Of a stretch of DNA of 8,719 bases, positions 1 through 6,402 are shown piece by piece. The stretch covers positions 1-8,719 of the forward strand of contig JAZLLD010000044.1 of the NCBI GenBank assembly GCA_045597945.1, given 5' to 3'. How positions within the stretch are numbered: position 1 is the stretch's first letter; each line of letters opens with the position of its first letter. Made by a program: the position numbers and the translations under genes. Source of the DNA: Colimorpha sp045597945. GTDB lineage: Bacteria > Bacteroidota > Bacteroidia > Bacteroidales > P3. Under the pieces are notes generated by a model. That model did no database searches, had not been told where the DNA came from, and saw only the letters and a list, made by a program, of their open reading frames with translations.

Positions 1-876
1 AGCAGCACCAATCAGCGGAATGAGGAGGGCGCAGTAGACGCCGCCCCGGCGTGCCTTAGCGGTGGACGCACCCGACCAGATACCCTGGGCGTAGGTCTGG
101 GTTGTGACCACGCCAAGCATCAGCGAGAGGCAACCGCCAATATCCTTGAGCGGACCTCGAGCCACAATATTTCCATATCGCTGATGGATGCTCTCGGCAT
201 CGGTCAGACCATTAAGTTCGGCAAGAACGGGGTTATTGTACATGGTTGCAATGCTTTGGTTTATACCATGCAACCCTTTGCCCAACTGCCACACAAGCAC
301 GCCGGCCGTGAGGGAACTGATGTAGAGAAGCACGAGTTTGATGATGCCTCCGGCACCGGCACTGCGAATGCCACCGAAAAGGACGAACAACATGATGAGC
401 AAGGCACTGACGACGGCCGCCCACACCAAAGGCAGATGGAACAAGCTGGTTACCAAGGCCGAAGACGAGAGCACCTGCGACATGATGCTGATGAAGATGC
501 CAATAAGAAAAAGTGCCGAACCGATAGTCTCGGCTTTGCGACCATATTCGCGAGATACTATTTCAAGAAGGGTTGTGCAACCGCTGTTGCGGATGGGTTT
601 GGCATAGCACAATGCCAACACAAGTGCGCCCAATGCAGCACCGATAGTGAACCACCAGGCCGAGATGCCGAAACTGAAGGCCAGCTGGGCGGTGCCGATG
701 GTTGACTGGCCGCCAACAAGGGTGCCAAGAATGGTTCCGCAGACCATCCAGCTGCTGGCTTTTCCGCCTGTAGTGAAAGCCTTGGCATCCTTGACCTTAC
801 GCCCAGACAGGATGCTGACCAGGAGAAGTATGCCGACGGTGAGGAGAATGCCGATGATATGAAGTGGTGTTATCAT
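1..876 (-). CDS. Sodium:solute symporter family transporter, N-terminal 292 codons (cut by window edge)
   Basis: The reading frame opens with ATG at 876 and stays open to base 1, so the C-terminal third or more lies outside the window; full members are usually about 450-550 residues. The 292 visible residues are strongly hydrophobic, with probable membrane helices near 4-22, 46-67, 72-92, 120-140, 149-170, 178-198, 246-264 and from 278. The segment GTLVGGQSTIGTAQLAF (51-67), followed by a Gly-rich helix, is typical of the SSS family (LeuT-like fold). These inner-membrane carriers use the Na+ gradient to import small solutes. The substrate (sugar, amino acid, vitamin or nucleoside) cannot be told from this part. 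The start overlaps the prmC stop in an ATGA junction (873-876), which argues for translational coupling and for this start. Confidence 0.85.
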   Translation of the reverse strand, partial: MITPLHIIGILLTVGILLLVSILSGRKVKDAKAFTTGGKASSWMVCGTILGTLVGGQSTIGTAQLAFSFGISAWWFTIGAALGALVLALCYAKPIRNSGCTTLLEIVSREYGRKAETIGSALFLIGIFISIMSQVLSSSALVTSLFHLPLVWAAVVSALLIMLFVLFGGIRSAGAGGIIKLVLLYISSLTAGVLVWQLGKGLHGINQSIATMYNNPVLAELNGLTDAESIHQRYGNIVARGPLKDIGGCLSLMLGVVTTQTYAQGIWSGASTAKARRGGVYCALLIPLIGAA

Positions 877-1763
877 TTTTTATATGCGATTATGCAGCGG
901 TCTTTGCCGTAGAAGTCTTTGTACAATTCTGTTACGAAGCCGATGTCTTGCAGCAATTCACAAGTTTCGGGTCCTAGATATTCATTGATTTCAAAAGTAA
1001 GAAAGCCTTTCTCGGTCAGGTGGCCGAATGCATATTTGCCGATTGCGCGGTAGAAAACCAAAGGGTCGTCATCTGGAACAAAAAGCGCAATATGTGGCTC
1101 ATGGTCAAGCACATTAGCATTCATGGCCAACTTCTCAAGATCCCGAACATAGGGCGGATTGCTGACGATGATATCAAATTGACCAACAGGAATTTGGGGC
1201 TCGGCGCACAAGATGTCGCATTCTACAAATTTGGTTCGCAACTCAAGCCGTTCTGCATTGGCCCGAGCTATAGACAAAGCCTCTGCCGACACATCTACCC
1301 CATAGGATTCGCAACCAGGCAGCAGATGTTCTAAGGCAAGCGCTATGCATCCGCTACCCGTGCATACGTCCAGCACTTTTGCTCCATTGCCCAGGCCTTG
1401 TTGCTTGGCCAAGTCGGCAACCCGATAGACGATTTCTTCGGTTTCGGGACGCGGAACAAGCACACCCTCTCTCACAGAGAGTTGCAAACCGCAGAACTCG
1501 GTGCTGCCTATTATATATTGTATAGGGCGGTTTTTCTTCAAATCCTCAGCGGCCCAATGGAATTTCAGCAAATCGGACTGGTTGATGGTTTCGTTCCGGC
1601 TGGTCATCAGACGAACTTTATCCCACCCAAGGAATGCCTCAAAAAGTAGGCCGACAAAACTCTTGATTTCCATTTCCGGATAGAGCGATGCCAGCTCGGT
1701 GAGGAAATAACGCTCGATGTCCCTCACTTTGTTGGATGGCATGTGCATATCTGTCGTGTTCAT
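873..1763 (-). CDS. prmC: Peptide chain release factor N5-glutamine methyltransferase PrmC (HemK)
   Basis: This cytoplasmic enzyme transfers a methyl group from S-adenosylmethionine to the glutamine of the GGQ motif in release factors RF1 and RF2, which speeds translation termination. From the ATG at 1763 it is 296 residues, close to the usual 280-300. Visible marks are PIQYIIG (about 80-86), VPRPETEE (103-110), the SAM-binding loop DVCTGSGCIAL (132-142) and the catalytic NPPY (202-205), which binds the substrate glutamine. The frame can be extended to a GTG at 1802, but that would overlap rnhA by 35 bases. ATG 1763 lies four bases after the rnhA stop, and in-frame ATGs at 1748 and 1742 are alternatives. 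It overlaps the downstream symporter by four bases. The family assignment is firm; the exact start is less so. Confidence 0.95.
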   Translation of the reverse strand: MNTTDMHMPSNKVRDIERYFLTELASLYPEMEIKSFVGLLFEAFLGWDKVRLMTSRNETINQSDLLKFHWAAEDLKKNRPIQYIIGSTEFCGLQLSVREGVLVPRPETEEIVYRVADLAKQQGLGNGAKVLDVCTGSGCIALALEHLLPGCESYGVDVSAEALSIARANAERLELRTKFVECDILCAEPQIPVGQFDIIVSNPPYVRDLEKLAMNANVLDHEPHIALFVPDDDPLVFYRAIGKYAFGHLTEKGFLTFEINEYLGPETCELLQDIGFVTELYKDFYGKDRCIIAYKK

Positions 1764-1767
1764 GGCA

Positions 1768-2445
1768 TCAGTGTTTACGGTTGAAGTCGGCGGGAATCTC
1801 ACCCCAATTCTCAGTGTCCCACTTGCGGATTTCAGTGGTATAAGTGTTATTCTGCAACCATGCCTCGGCTCTCCTCACATAGTTCCATAGCTCAACAGTG
1901 CTTGCGTCTAATGGCAGTTTGCTACGGCACTCCTTCCGCTTCACCCAGTTGATGGCGTTGACCGAGTCGCTATAGATAATCTGTTGAAGGTTATGTTTTT
2001 TCATATAGGACAAGCCATGAACGATTGCCAAGAACTCGCCAATGTTATTGGTACCTTTAGGCGACTTGAAATGAAAGATTTGCTGACGATTAGCAACATA
2101 CACTCCTTGATATTCCATAACTCCCGGGTTGCCACTGCAAGCGGCATCAACGGCAAGGCTGTCCAGCACAGGACCGGGCACGTTGCCGGGACGGACAATA
2201 GTTAAACCGTTCTCATCCACTCCAACCATGGCTTCTTTCTTCTGAACAAGATGGGTTGTCGGCTGGCCGATAATTTCGCCATAAGGCCGCGCGAAAGCCG
2301 CCTCGGCTTCGGCCTTGCTCTCAAAACTTTTGTATTTGGCAGCGGCCACACCGTCGACCTGCTTCTTGCAGTCATCCCAATTGTCGTAGATGCCCGGAGT
2401 TTGCCCCTGCCAGACAACATAATATTTCTGTTTCTTTTTAGCCAT
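1768..2445 (-). CDS. rnhA: Ribonuclease HI with N-terminal hybrid-binding domain
   Basis: RNase HI cuts the RNA strand of RNA:DNA hybrids (R-loops, primers). Of 225 residues, about 5-50 form a viroplasmin/RNase H1 N-terminal domain (KYYVVWQGQTPGIYDNW at 7-23), which binds hybrids. A polar linker follows to about 92, then the RNase H fold. The four metal-binding acids are visible: D100 (AVDAACSGNPG), E137 (GTNNIGEFLAIVHGL), D160 (IYSDS) and D220 (WGEIPADF). From memory, the layout and motifs closely match the structurally studied Bacillus halodurans RNase H, a compact type lacking the basic protrusion of the E. coli enzyme. The start is ATG 2445, after an A/T-rich stretch. It lies 31 bases after the HAD gene and four bases before prmC, consistent with an operon. 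Confidence 0.93.
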   Translation of the reverse strand: MAKKKQKYYVVWQGQTPGIYDNWDDCKKQVDGVAAAKYKSFESKAEAEAAFARPYGEIIGQPTTHLVQKKEAMVGVDENGLTIVRPGNVPGPVLDSLAVDAACSGNPGVMEYQGVYVANRQQIFHFKSPKGTNNIGEFLAIVHGLSYMKKHNLQQIIYSDSVNAINWVKRKECRSKLPLDASTVELWNYVRRAEAWLQNNTYTTEIRKWDTENWGEIPADFNRKH

Positions 2446-2476
2446 AGCAAAGAATAGTAACGAGTATTTGTCAACT

Positions 2477-2965
2477 TTATTGCTCAGCCGACAGATTAGA
2501 GGTAAGAATAGCTACAGCCTTCTGTGCATCTGTTTGAGAAAGACCGCAATAGGGATTGGTACGAACCAAGAATGGCATCTGCTCGGGTAGAAAGTCGACA
2601 CAATCATCAATAATCACATAGCGGCTGTCAACTTCCTGACGGTCAGCCAACCATTGGAGGATTTCCATACCTCTGGTACAGAATAGGCTATGCGTGGCCG
2701 TAGGGGTCAGTCCCTCAAGTATTCCTGGCATTTTGCGAGAATACCATACATCCTCCATCACATCCATTCCTTTATGACGCCAGGAAGAGGTGATAATGAC
2801 GCTGGCCTCCGTGGCCTCGACAATCTGCCGCAAGTTTGCCACAGCTTCGGGGTCAAAAAATGGCATATTATCGTCGCGACACGGAAGGTTGCTGCGCCTA
2901 AGACGAAGTTGGTGCCGCTCTGTGTTGATGACGCCATCAATGTCGAGAAAGATATAACGTGACAT
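2477..2965 (-). CDS. Small HAD-fold hydrolase (SAK-type HAD domain)
   Basis: This 162-residue protein is a single HAD domain without a cap. Motif I is FLDIDGVIN (6-14): D8 would be the nucleophile and D10 the acid/base. Motif II is ITSSWR (58-63). RGMEILQWL (98-106) sits where the motif III Lys/Arg is expected, and VIIDD (117-121) gives the motif IV acids. This pattern (DIDGV, TSSWR, RG-EI-WL, IDD) resembles the HAD domains first described in the Swiss-army-knife RNA-repair proteins, which in many bacteria also occur alone. The substrate is unknown; phosphatase activity on a nucleotide or nucleic-acid end is a guess. It is the first gene after the tsf terminator, and rnhA follows 31 bases later, so it probably leads the HAD-rnhA-prmC-symporter operon. 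The start is ATG 2965. Confidence 0.85.
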   Translation of the reverse strand: MSRYIFLDIDGVINTERHQLRLRRSNLPCRDDNMPFFDPEAVANLRQIVEATEASVIITSSWRHKGMDVMEDVWYSRKMPGILEGLTPTATHSLFCTRGMEILQWLADRQEVDSRYVIIDDCVDFLPEQMPFLVRTNPYCGLSQTDAQKAVAILTSNLSAEQ

Positions 2966-3021
2966 GCTTTTTGTGAAAAATGATGAGTAAAAGGTGATGA
3001 GAGAGAAGTGTTCGGATAGCG

Positions 3022-3054
3022 CAAATTAGCAGCAAACAATAAGCTGAGTACAAT
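3022..3054 (-). promoter_or_regulatory. Weak candidate promoter for the HAD-rnhA-prmC operon
   Basis: On the minus strand CTAATTTG (3022-3029) lies 21 bases downstream of ATTG (3051-3054). This roughly resembles the Bacteroidota TTTG/TAnnTTTG pair, though the -7 box is one base short of the correct TA-to-TTTG spacing. It lies between the tsf terminator and the HAD start, where a promoter is needed. No better match is visible in 2966-3068. Confidence 0.25.
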
Positions 3055-3068
3055 CAGTTTAACTAAAA

Positions 3069-3099
3069 CAAGCGGCCGTGAGAGTATCACAGCCGCTTG
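3069..3099 (-). terminator. Intrinsic terminator after tsf
   Basis: An 8-bp GC-rich stem (caagcggc 3069-3076 with gccgcttg 3092-3099) continues, past one C/A mismatch, into a 4-bp stem (gtga 3078-3081 with tcac 3087-3090) and a 5-base loop. In the minus-strand direction it is followed by the T-rich TGTTTTAGTT. It starts 27 bases after the tsf stop and would end the ribosomal operon. Confidence 0.85.
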
Positions 3100-3126
3100 A
3101 ATATTTAGTGATTAGTTCTAATCAGC

Positions 3127-4116
3127 TTATGCGCCAAGTTCGAGGCGTTTGAAACCGGTGCAAGCGAGTTCCTTGTCCATGCTCTCGATGAACTGGCGGA
3201 CAGTCATCTTGCTCTCCATGATGTACTCCTGCTCAACGAGGGTGTTCTCTTTGAAGAACTTGTTGAGACGACCGTTAGCAATCTGCTGAATCTGAGCCTC
3301 ATTGAGGGAAGCAGCCTTCTCAGCACCAACTTCCTCTTTGATTTTCTTAGCCATTTCGACCTGTTCCTCGGTGATCCAACCCTTACCGCAGTTGGAAGCC
3401 ATGTGCTCCTCGGTGTCAACGTGTGCGGGGTTGATGCCAGCTTTCTTCAGGGCAGCGTCAACAGCCTTGCCAATGAGTTCCTCACGGGTCTTCTCAACAG
3501 CAACAGCGAGCTCTTTGTCCTTAACCTCCTGGGGAACGCTAGCAGCGTCAAGAGCGACGGGACGCATAGCAACAACCTGCATAGCCAGATTGTGGCCTAC
3601 CTCGCTGAAGCCAGCCTTGTTCATACCAACGATAGCAGCCATGCGGTTACCATTGTGGATGTAAGCAGCAACCTCGGCAGCCTCGATAACCTCGAAGTGA
3701 GCGAGTTCGATTTTCTCACCGATCTTAGCGATCTGGTCGGTGATGAGATCAGCAACCTTGCGGCCTTCGATTTCCATATCGAGAACCTGCTCTTTGGTGG
3801 TGAGGTGCTGAGCCATAGCGGTGTCGATGATAGAGTTGGTGAACTCAACGAAACCAGCGTTGTTAGCAACGAAGTCGGTCTCGCAGCTTACCATGATAAG
3901 AGCGCCGTAGTTGCCGTTGCTCTTAGCCAGAACGCAACCTTCGTTAGCGTCGCGGTCAGCACGTTTTGCAGCCATCTTCTGACCCTTCTGACGAAGGTAG
4001 TCAATAGCCTTATCGAAATCGCCGTCGCACTCAACGAGGGCCTTTTTGCAATCCATCATACCGACGCCGGTCAGCTGACGAAGCTCATTAACCTGTTTTG
4101 CAGTAATATTTGCCAT
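3127..4116 (-). CDS. tsf: Translation elongation factor Ts
   Basis: EF-Ts is the cytoplasmic guanine-nucleotide exchange factor that releases GDP from EF-Tu so it can bind GTP and aminoacyl-tRNA again. The 329-residue product starts with the UBA-like N-terminal domain (LRQLTGVGMMDCKKAL, 12-27), followed by CETDFVANN (78-86), the conserved region that contacts EF-Tu. A second core subdomain follows, with a C-terminal region rich in charged helices. It is longer than E. coli EF-Ts (283 residues), which fits the extended form common in Bacteroidota. The start is ATG 4116, preceded by AT-rich sequence without a Shine-Dalgarno site. It follows rpsB by 94 bases containing a large hairpin, and its own stop is followed by a strong terminator, so it is the last gene of the operon. 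Confidence 0.97.
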   Translation of the reverse strand: MANITAKQVNELRQLTGVGMMDCKKALVECDGDFDKAIDYLRQKGQKMAAKRADRDANEGCVLAKSNGNYGALIMVSCETDFVANNAGFVEFTNSIIDTAMAQHLTTKEQVLDMEIEGRKVADLITDQIAKIGEKIELAHFEVIEAAEVAAYIHNGNRMAAIVGMNKAGFSEVGHNLAMQVVAMRPVALDAASVPQEVKDKELAVAVEKTREELIGKAVDAALKKAGINPAHVDTEEHMASNCGKGWITEEQVEMAKKIKEEVGAEKAASLNEAQIQQIANGRLNKFFKENTLVEQEYIMESKMTVRQFIESMDKELACTGFKRLELGA

Positions 4117-4148
4117 AATAAATTTTCTGTATTAAGATTATTAATTGG

Positions 4149-4198
4149 ATAATGAGTAACGAGCTAGGAGCGGACACTCCATACCCATTACTCATTAT
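4149..4198 (-). repeat. 50-base palindrome between rpsB and tsf
   Basis: A perfect 11-bp inverted repeat, ataatgagtaa (4149-4159) and ttactcattat (4188-4198), encloses a 28-base interior with a second 4-bp stem (ggag 4167-4170 with ctcc 4177-4180). No T-run follows on the minus strand, so it is not a classical terminator. It could be a small mobile palindromic repeat, an RNA-processing site, or a partial attenuator setting the tsf:rpsB ratio. Confidence 0.7.
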
Positions 4199-4210
4199 TA
4201 TATGTTAGAA

Positions 4211-5026
4211 TTATTCAGCCTTGGGAGCTTCCTCAGCCTTAGCCTCGTTGCGGGGGCGACGAGGACGGGTCTTCTTCTCAACGGGAGCCTCTTCGGTCAT
4301 TACTTCTTCCTCTTCCTCCTTTTGGGCGTCCTTGTCGAGCATACGCTCGTTCAGACCTTCCTGGATAGCCTCAGTCATGTGTTTCAGGATAGCGGCGATC
4401 GATTTGGAAGCATCATCGTTAGCGGGGATGGGGAAATCGATAAGATCGGGGTTGGTGTTGGTGTCAACCAGTGCGAAGGTGGGGATGTTCAGGCGGCGAG
4501 CCTCAGCAACAGCAATGTGTTCCTTGTTGATGTCGATGACGAACAGTGCGCTGGGCAGACGGGTAAGGTCGGCGATAGAACCGAGGTTCTTGTCGAGCTT
4601 AGCGCGCTCACGCTGCACCTGGAGGCGCTCACGTTTGCTGATGTTGTTGAAATCCTTGTCGTGCATCAGCTGGTCGAGGCTGTTCATCTTCTTCACGGCC
4701 TTGCGGATGGTGGTGAAGTTGGTGAGCATACCACCAGGCCAACGCTCGGTGACGAAGGGCATGTCGACGCTCTTAGCCATCTCGGCCACAACGTCCTTAG
4801 CCTGCTTCTTGGTGGCTACGAAAAGGACTTTCTTACCGCTCTTGGCAATCTGTTTCAGGGCAGCAGCTGCCTCGTCAGCCTTGACGATGGTCTTCTGCAG
4901 GTCGATGACATGGATGCCATTGTGCTCTTTGAAAATATAGGGGGCCATTTTGGGGTTCCATTTTCTCTTGAGGTGACCAAAATGACAACCGGCTTCAAGT
5001 AATTCTTCGAATTTTAATGCGTTCAT
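4211..5026 (-). CDS. rpsB: 30S ribosomal protein S2 (uS2)
   Basis: S2 binds late to the 30S subunit between head and body and is needed for initiation. From ATG 5026 the product has 271 residues. It begins with FEELLEAGCHFGHLKRKWNP (6-25), followed by RWPGGMLTNF (95-104) and VDTNTNPDLIDFPIPANDDA (187-206), all S2 signatures. The last roughly 35 residues form a low-complexity tail, first acidic (EEEEE) and then rich in Lys/Arg/Pro, an extension beyond the folded core. The frame opens upstream to a TTG at 5065, but the S2 homology begins at ATG 5026, which follows an A-rich tract as is usual in Bacteroidota. An unusually long 243-base spacer, largely structured, separates it from rpsI and may carry its control. 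Confidence 0.97.
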   Translation of the reverse strand: MNALKFEELLEAGCHFGHLKRKWNPKMAPYIFKEHNGIHVIDLQKTIVKADEAAAALKQIAKSGKKVLFVATKKQAKDVVAEMAKSVDMPFVTERWPGGMLTNFTTIRKAVKKMNSLDQLMHDKDFNNISKRERLQVQRERAKLDKNLGSIADLTRLPSALFVIDINKEHIAVAEARRLNIPTFALVDTNTNPDLIDFPIPANDDASKSIAAILKHMTEAIQEGLNERMLDKDAQKEEEEEVMTEEAPVEKKTRPRRPRNEAKAEEAPKAE

Positions 5027-5090
5027 TGTTGTTTTTTCTTTTTTGTTTACATTCCTGTTTACCAATTGCCGAGTAGTCCTTTCTGAGTGT

Positions 5091-5257
5091 CGGGTTTTTC
5101 TGCTTTTGCCTTAGGCAGCAGAACTGGCAACCCGGCGGAAGCTCACGACAATTTGGATTCTAAACTGTTGCTTCGTGTTCTCTTTGTCTCGAAGTTGGCG
5201 AGATTCCAGACCAGATGGGATGAGAAATCCCAAAGAGCCATGGCCGCGCAAATCCAA
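5091..5257 (-). promoter_or_regulatory. Candidate structured mRNA leader of rpsB
   Basis: The rpsI-rpsB spacer holds several complementary segments on the minus-strand RNA. Helix A pairs 5251-5257 with 5153-5159 (7 bp, TTGGATT/AATCCAA). It encloses hairpin B (TGGGAT/ATCCCA, 5227-5232 with 5216-5221, 5-base loop) and hairpin C (TCTCG/CGAGA, 5199-5203 with 5187-5191). Downstream, a nested stem D pairs 5129-5134 with 5091-5096 (6 bp), then 5117-5123 with 5098-5104 (7 bp) and 5114-5116 with 5108-5110 (3 bp). Stem D is followed by ACACTCAG, not a T-run, so it is not a terminator. In E. coli, S2 represses rpsB-tsf through the leader, and a similar role is inferred here. I cannot say whether it matches a known RNA family. 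Confidence 0.5.
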
Positions 5258-5269
5258 GACAGAAGTTGA

Positions 5270-5656
5270 CTAACGTTTGCTGAACTGGAAGCGTTTACGA
5301 GCCTTGGGCTGACCGGGTTTCTTACGCTCGACCATACGAGGGTCACGCATCAGGAAGCCTTCCTTCTTAAGAGCGGGACGGTCTTCGATGTTGTTCTCGC
5401 AAAGTGCGCGTGCGATAGCCATGCGAAGAGCCTGAGCCTGACCGGTGATGCCACCGCCGTCGAGGTTAGCCTTCACATCCCATTTACCCTCAGCGTCAGC
5501 AACCTGGAAAGCCTGGTTGACGATGTACTGCAGGGGGCCGGTGGGGAAATACTCTTTATAGTCTCTGTTGTTGACAACAATCTTGCCAGTGCCAGCGGTC
5601 ATATAAACGCGGGCAACGGAACATTTTCTTCTACCGATAGTGTTAATTACTTCCAT
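5270..5656 (-). CDS. rpsI: 30S ribosomal protein S9 (uS9)
   Basis: S9 sits in the 30S head, and its basic C-terminal tail reaches the P-site tRNA. The 128-residue protein has the full family length (about 130). It shows GRRKCSVARVYMTAGTGKI (8-26), the signature GGGITGQAQALRMAIARAL (67-85) and the tail ending KARKRFQFSKR, whose final Arg contacts the P-site tRNA anticodon loop in known ribosomes. The start is ATG 5656, eight bases after the rplM stop, so the two are translated from one mRNA as in most bacteria. The stop is TAG (5270-5272). The spacer to rpsB is long and structured, unlike the short rplM-rpsI gap. Confidence 0.97.
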   Translation of the reverse strand: MEVINTIGRRKCSVARVYMTAGTGKIVVNNRDYKEYFPTGPLQYIVNQAFQVADAEGKWDVKANLDGGGITGQAQALRMAIARALCENNIEDRPALKKEGFLMRDPRMVERKKPGQPKARKRFQFSKR

Positions 5657-5664
5657 CTTCTATA

Positions 5665-6120
5665 TTATCTAACGTCGTTAATATTGATAACTTTGGGGTT
5701 CTGACCCTGGTGGGGATGCTCAGCACCGGCATAGATGTGCAGGTTGCGATAGAGCTGGTCACCAAGACGGTTCTTAGGAAGCATACCGCGGATAGCGTGC
5801 TCGAGTACGCGCTCGGGGTGAGTAGCCAGGACCTTTGCGGGAGTGGTCTCACGCTGACCGCCGGGATAACCGGTGTAGCGCTGATAGATCTTGTCGGTCA
5901 TTTTCTTACCGGTGAAAACGATCTTCTCGGCATTGATGATGATTACGTTGTCGCCGCAGTCTACGTGCGGGGTGAAGCAAGGCTTGGTCTTGCCACGGAG
6001 GATGTTGGCAACGCGGGTAGCCAGACGTCCTACAGTCTGATTCTCGGCATCAACGAGCACCCATTCTTTCTGAACGGTGTTCTTGTTGGCGGAGATGGTT
6101 TTGTAACTTAACTGATCCAT
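5665..6120 (-). CDS. rplM: 50S ribosomal protein L13 (uL13)
   Basis: L13 is an early-assembling protein of the 50S subunit that binds 23S rRNA. The 151 residues match the family (about 140-155). VLVDAENQTVGRLATRVA (21-38) opens the core, followed by HVDCGDNVIIINAEKI (52-67), YQRYTGYPGGQRE (79-91) and the signature RGMLPKNRLG (111-120). The N-terminal lead of about 18 residues (MDQLSYKTISANKNT) is normal for Bacteroidota. The start is ATG 6120 after an A/T-rich stretch. It is the first gene of the rplM-rpsI-rpsB-tsf cluster and lies behind a good promoter and a leader of roughly 195 bases. In E. coli, L13 represses its own operon through the leader; whether that holds here is unknown. Confidence 0.97.
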   Translation of the reverse strand: MDQLSYKTISANKNTVQKEWVLVDAENQTVGRLATRVANILRGKTKPCFTPHVDCGDNVIIINAEKIVFTGKKMTDKIYQRYTGYPGGQRETTPAKVLATHPERVLEHAIRGMLPKNRLGDQLYRNLHIYAGAEHPHQGQNPKVININDVR

Positions 6121-6315
6121 TATTTTATTTTAACGATGATGTTTCTAATTCATTTTATTTTGCCGTTCCACACTGTTGCTAACCCCATTTTAAGGTGACG
6201 GACAACCTTTTTCATGGTATTCACAACTGTATTTCCCAGCATGTTCTTTTCTCCTATCATATTGGCCTTCAAGTCTGAACGGGTATAGAACAGGGCTTTC
6301 GACCACTATGCTAAG
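6121..6315 (-). promoter_or_regulatory. Long 5' leader of rplM
   Basis: If transcription starts about seven bases after the -7 box at 6322-6329, the rplM mRNA has a leader of about 195 bases, long for a ribosomal gene. It contains a 36-codon open frame (6150-6260) and small hairpins such as AAGGT/ACCTT, but I found no single dominant structure. The final 25 bases are A/T-rich and suit ribosome entry. It could bind L13 or carry a translated leader peptide. Confidence 0.4.
6150..6260 (-). CDS. Possible 36-residue basic leader peptide or small protein upstream of rplM
   Basis: An ATG at 6260 opens a 36-codon frame ending in TGA at 6150-6152, 29 bases before the rplM start. The peptide begins MIGEKNMLGNTVVNTMKK and ends MGLATVWNGKIK. 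It is strongly basic (one Glu against seven Lys/Arg and one His) and its middle could form an amphipathic helix. The frame stays open about 16 codons further upstream, to a TAG near 6308, without another ATG. I recognise no family. It sits inside the expected rplM leader, so it could be a leader peptide, a small ribosome-associated protein, or chance: a 36-codon frame is not significant by length alone. Confidence 0.3.
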   Translation of the reverse strand: MIGEKNMLGNTVVNTMKKVVRHLKMGLATVWNGKIK

Positions 6316-6321
6316 AGGATG

Positions 6322-6353
6322 CAAAATTACAACTAATTTTTGACATAGCCAAA
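6322..6353 (-). promoter_or_regulatory. Promoter of the rplM-rpsI-rpsB-tsf operon
   Basis: Minus-strand TTTG (6350-6353) and TAATTTTG (6322-6329), 20 bases apart, match the Bacteroidota primary-sigma consensus TTTG-N19-21-TAnnTTTG without mismatch. It lies upstream of the ribosomal operon in AT-rich sequence, so strong constitutive or growth-linked transcription is expected. Confidence 0.75.
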
Positions 6354-6368
6354 TTTATGGCTAAATTT
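6345..6368 (-). repeat. Inverted and tandem repeat over the -33 box of the rplM promoter
   Basis: Bases 6346-6351 (tagcca) and 6358-6363 (tggcta) form a perfect 6-bp inverted repeat with a 6-base spacer. The same 24 bases also read on the minus strand as two adjacent 12-mers, AAATTTAGCCAT and AAATTTGGCTAT, matching at 10 of 12 positions. The -33 TTTG lies inside the second copy. This could be a regulator-binding site, a UP-like AT element, or part of the HD gene's 3' end; no T-run follows it. Confidence 0.45.
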
Positions 6369-6402
6369 ATTCACTTTTTTTGTTGAAAACTTTTCTCCCG
6401 AG

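Noticed and set aside
184..705. Plus-strand open frame opposite the symporter gene (173 codons)
   Set aside because: The minus-strand frame is an uninterrupted SSS transporter through this region; the plus-strand product has no membrane helices or known motif.
3403..4152. Plus-strand open frame opposite tsf (249 codons)
   Set aside because: Antisense shadow of EF-Ts, with no recognisable domain and no promoter on that strand.
4202..5002. Long plus-strand open frame opposite rpsB (266 codons)
   Set aside because: It is the antisense shadow of rpsB, whose strong codon bias and low stop content leave the opposite strand open; the translation is low-complexity Leu/Ser/Gly/Val.
5027..5065. N-terminal extension of rpsB to a TTG start
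   Set aside because: The added 13 residues (MVNRNVNKKEKTT) lie outside S2 homology and are encoded by an A-rich stretch that fits ribosome entry for ATG 5026.
5091..5134. Terminator between rpsI and rpsB
   Set aside because: The stem is strong but followed by a mixed sequence without a T-run, and rpsB-tsf have no visible promoter of their own in the spacer.
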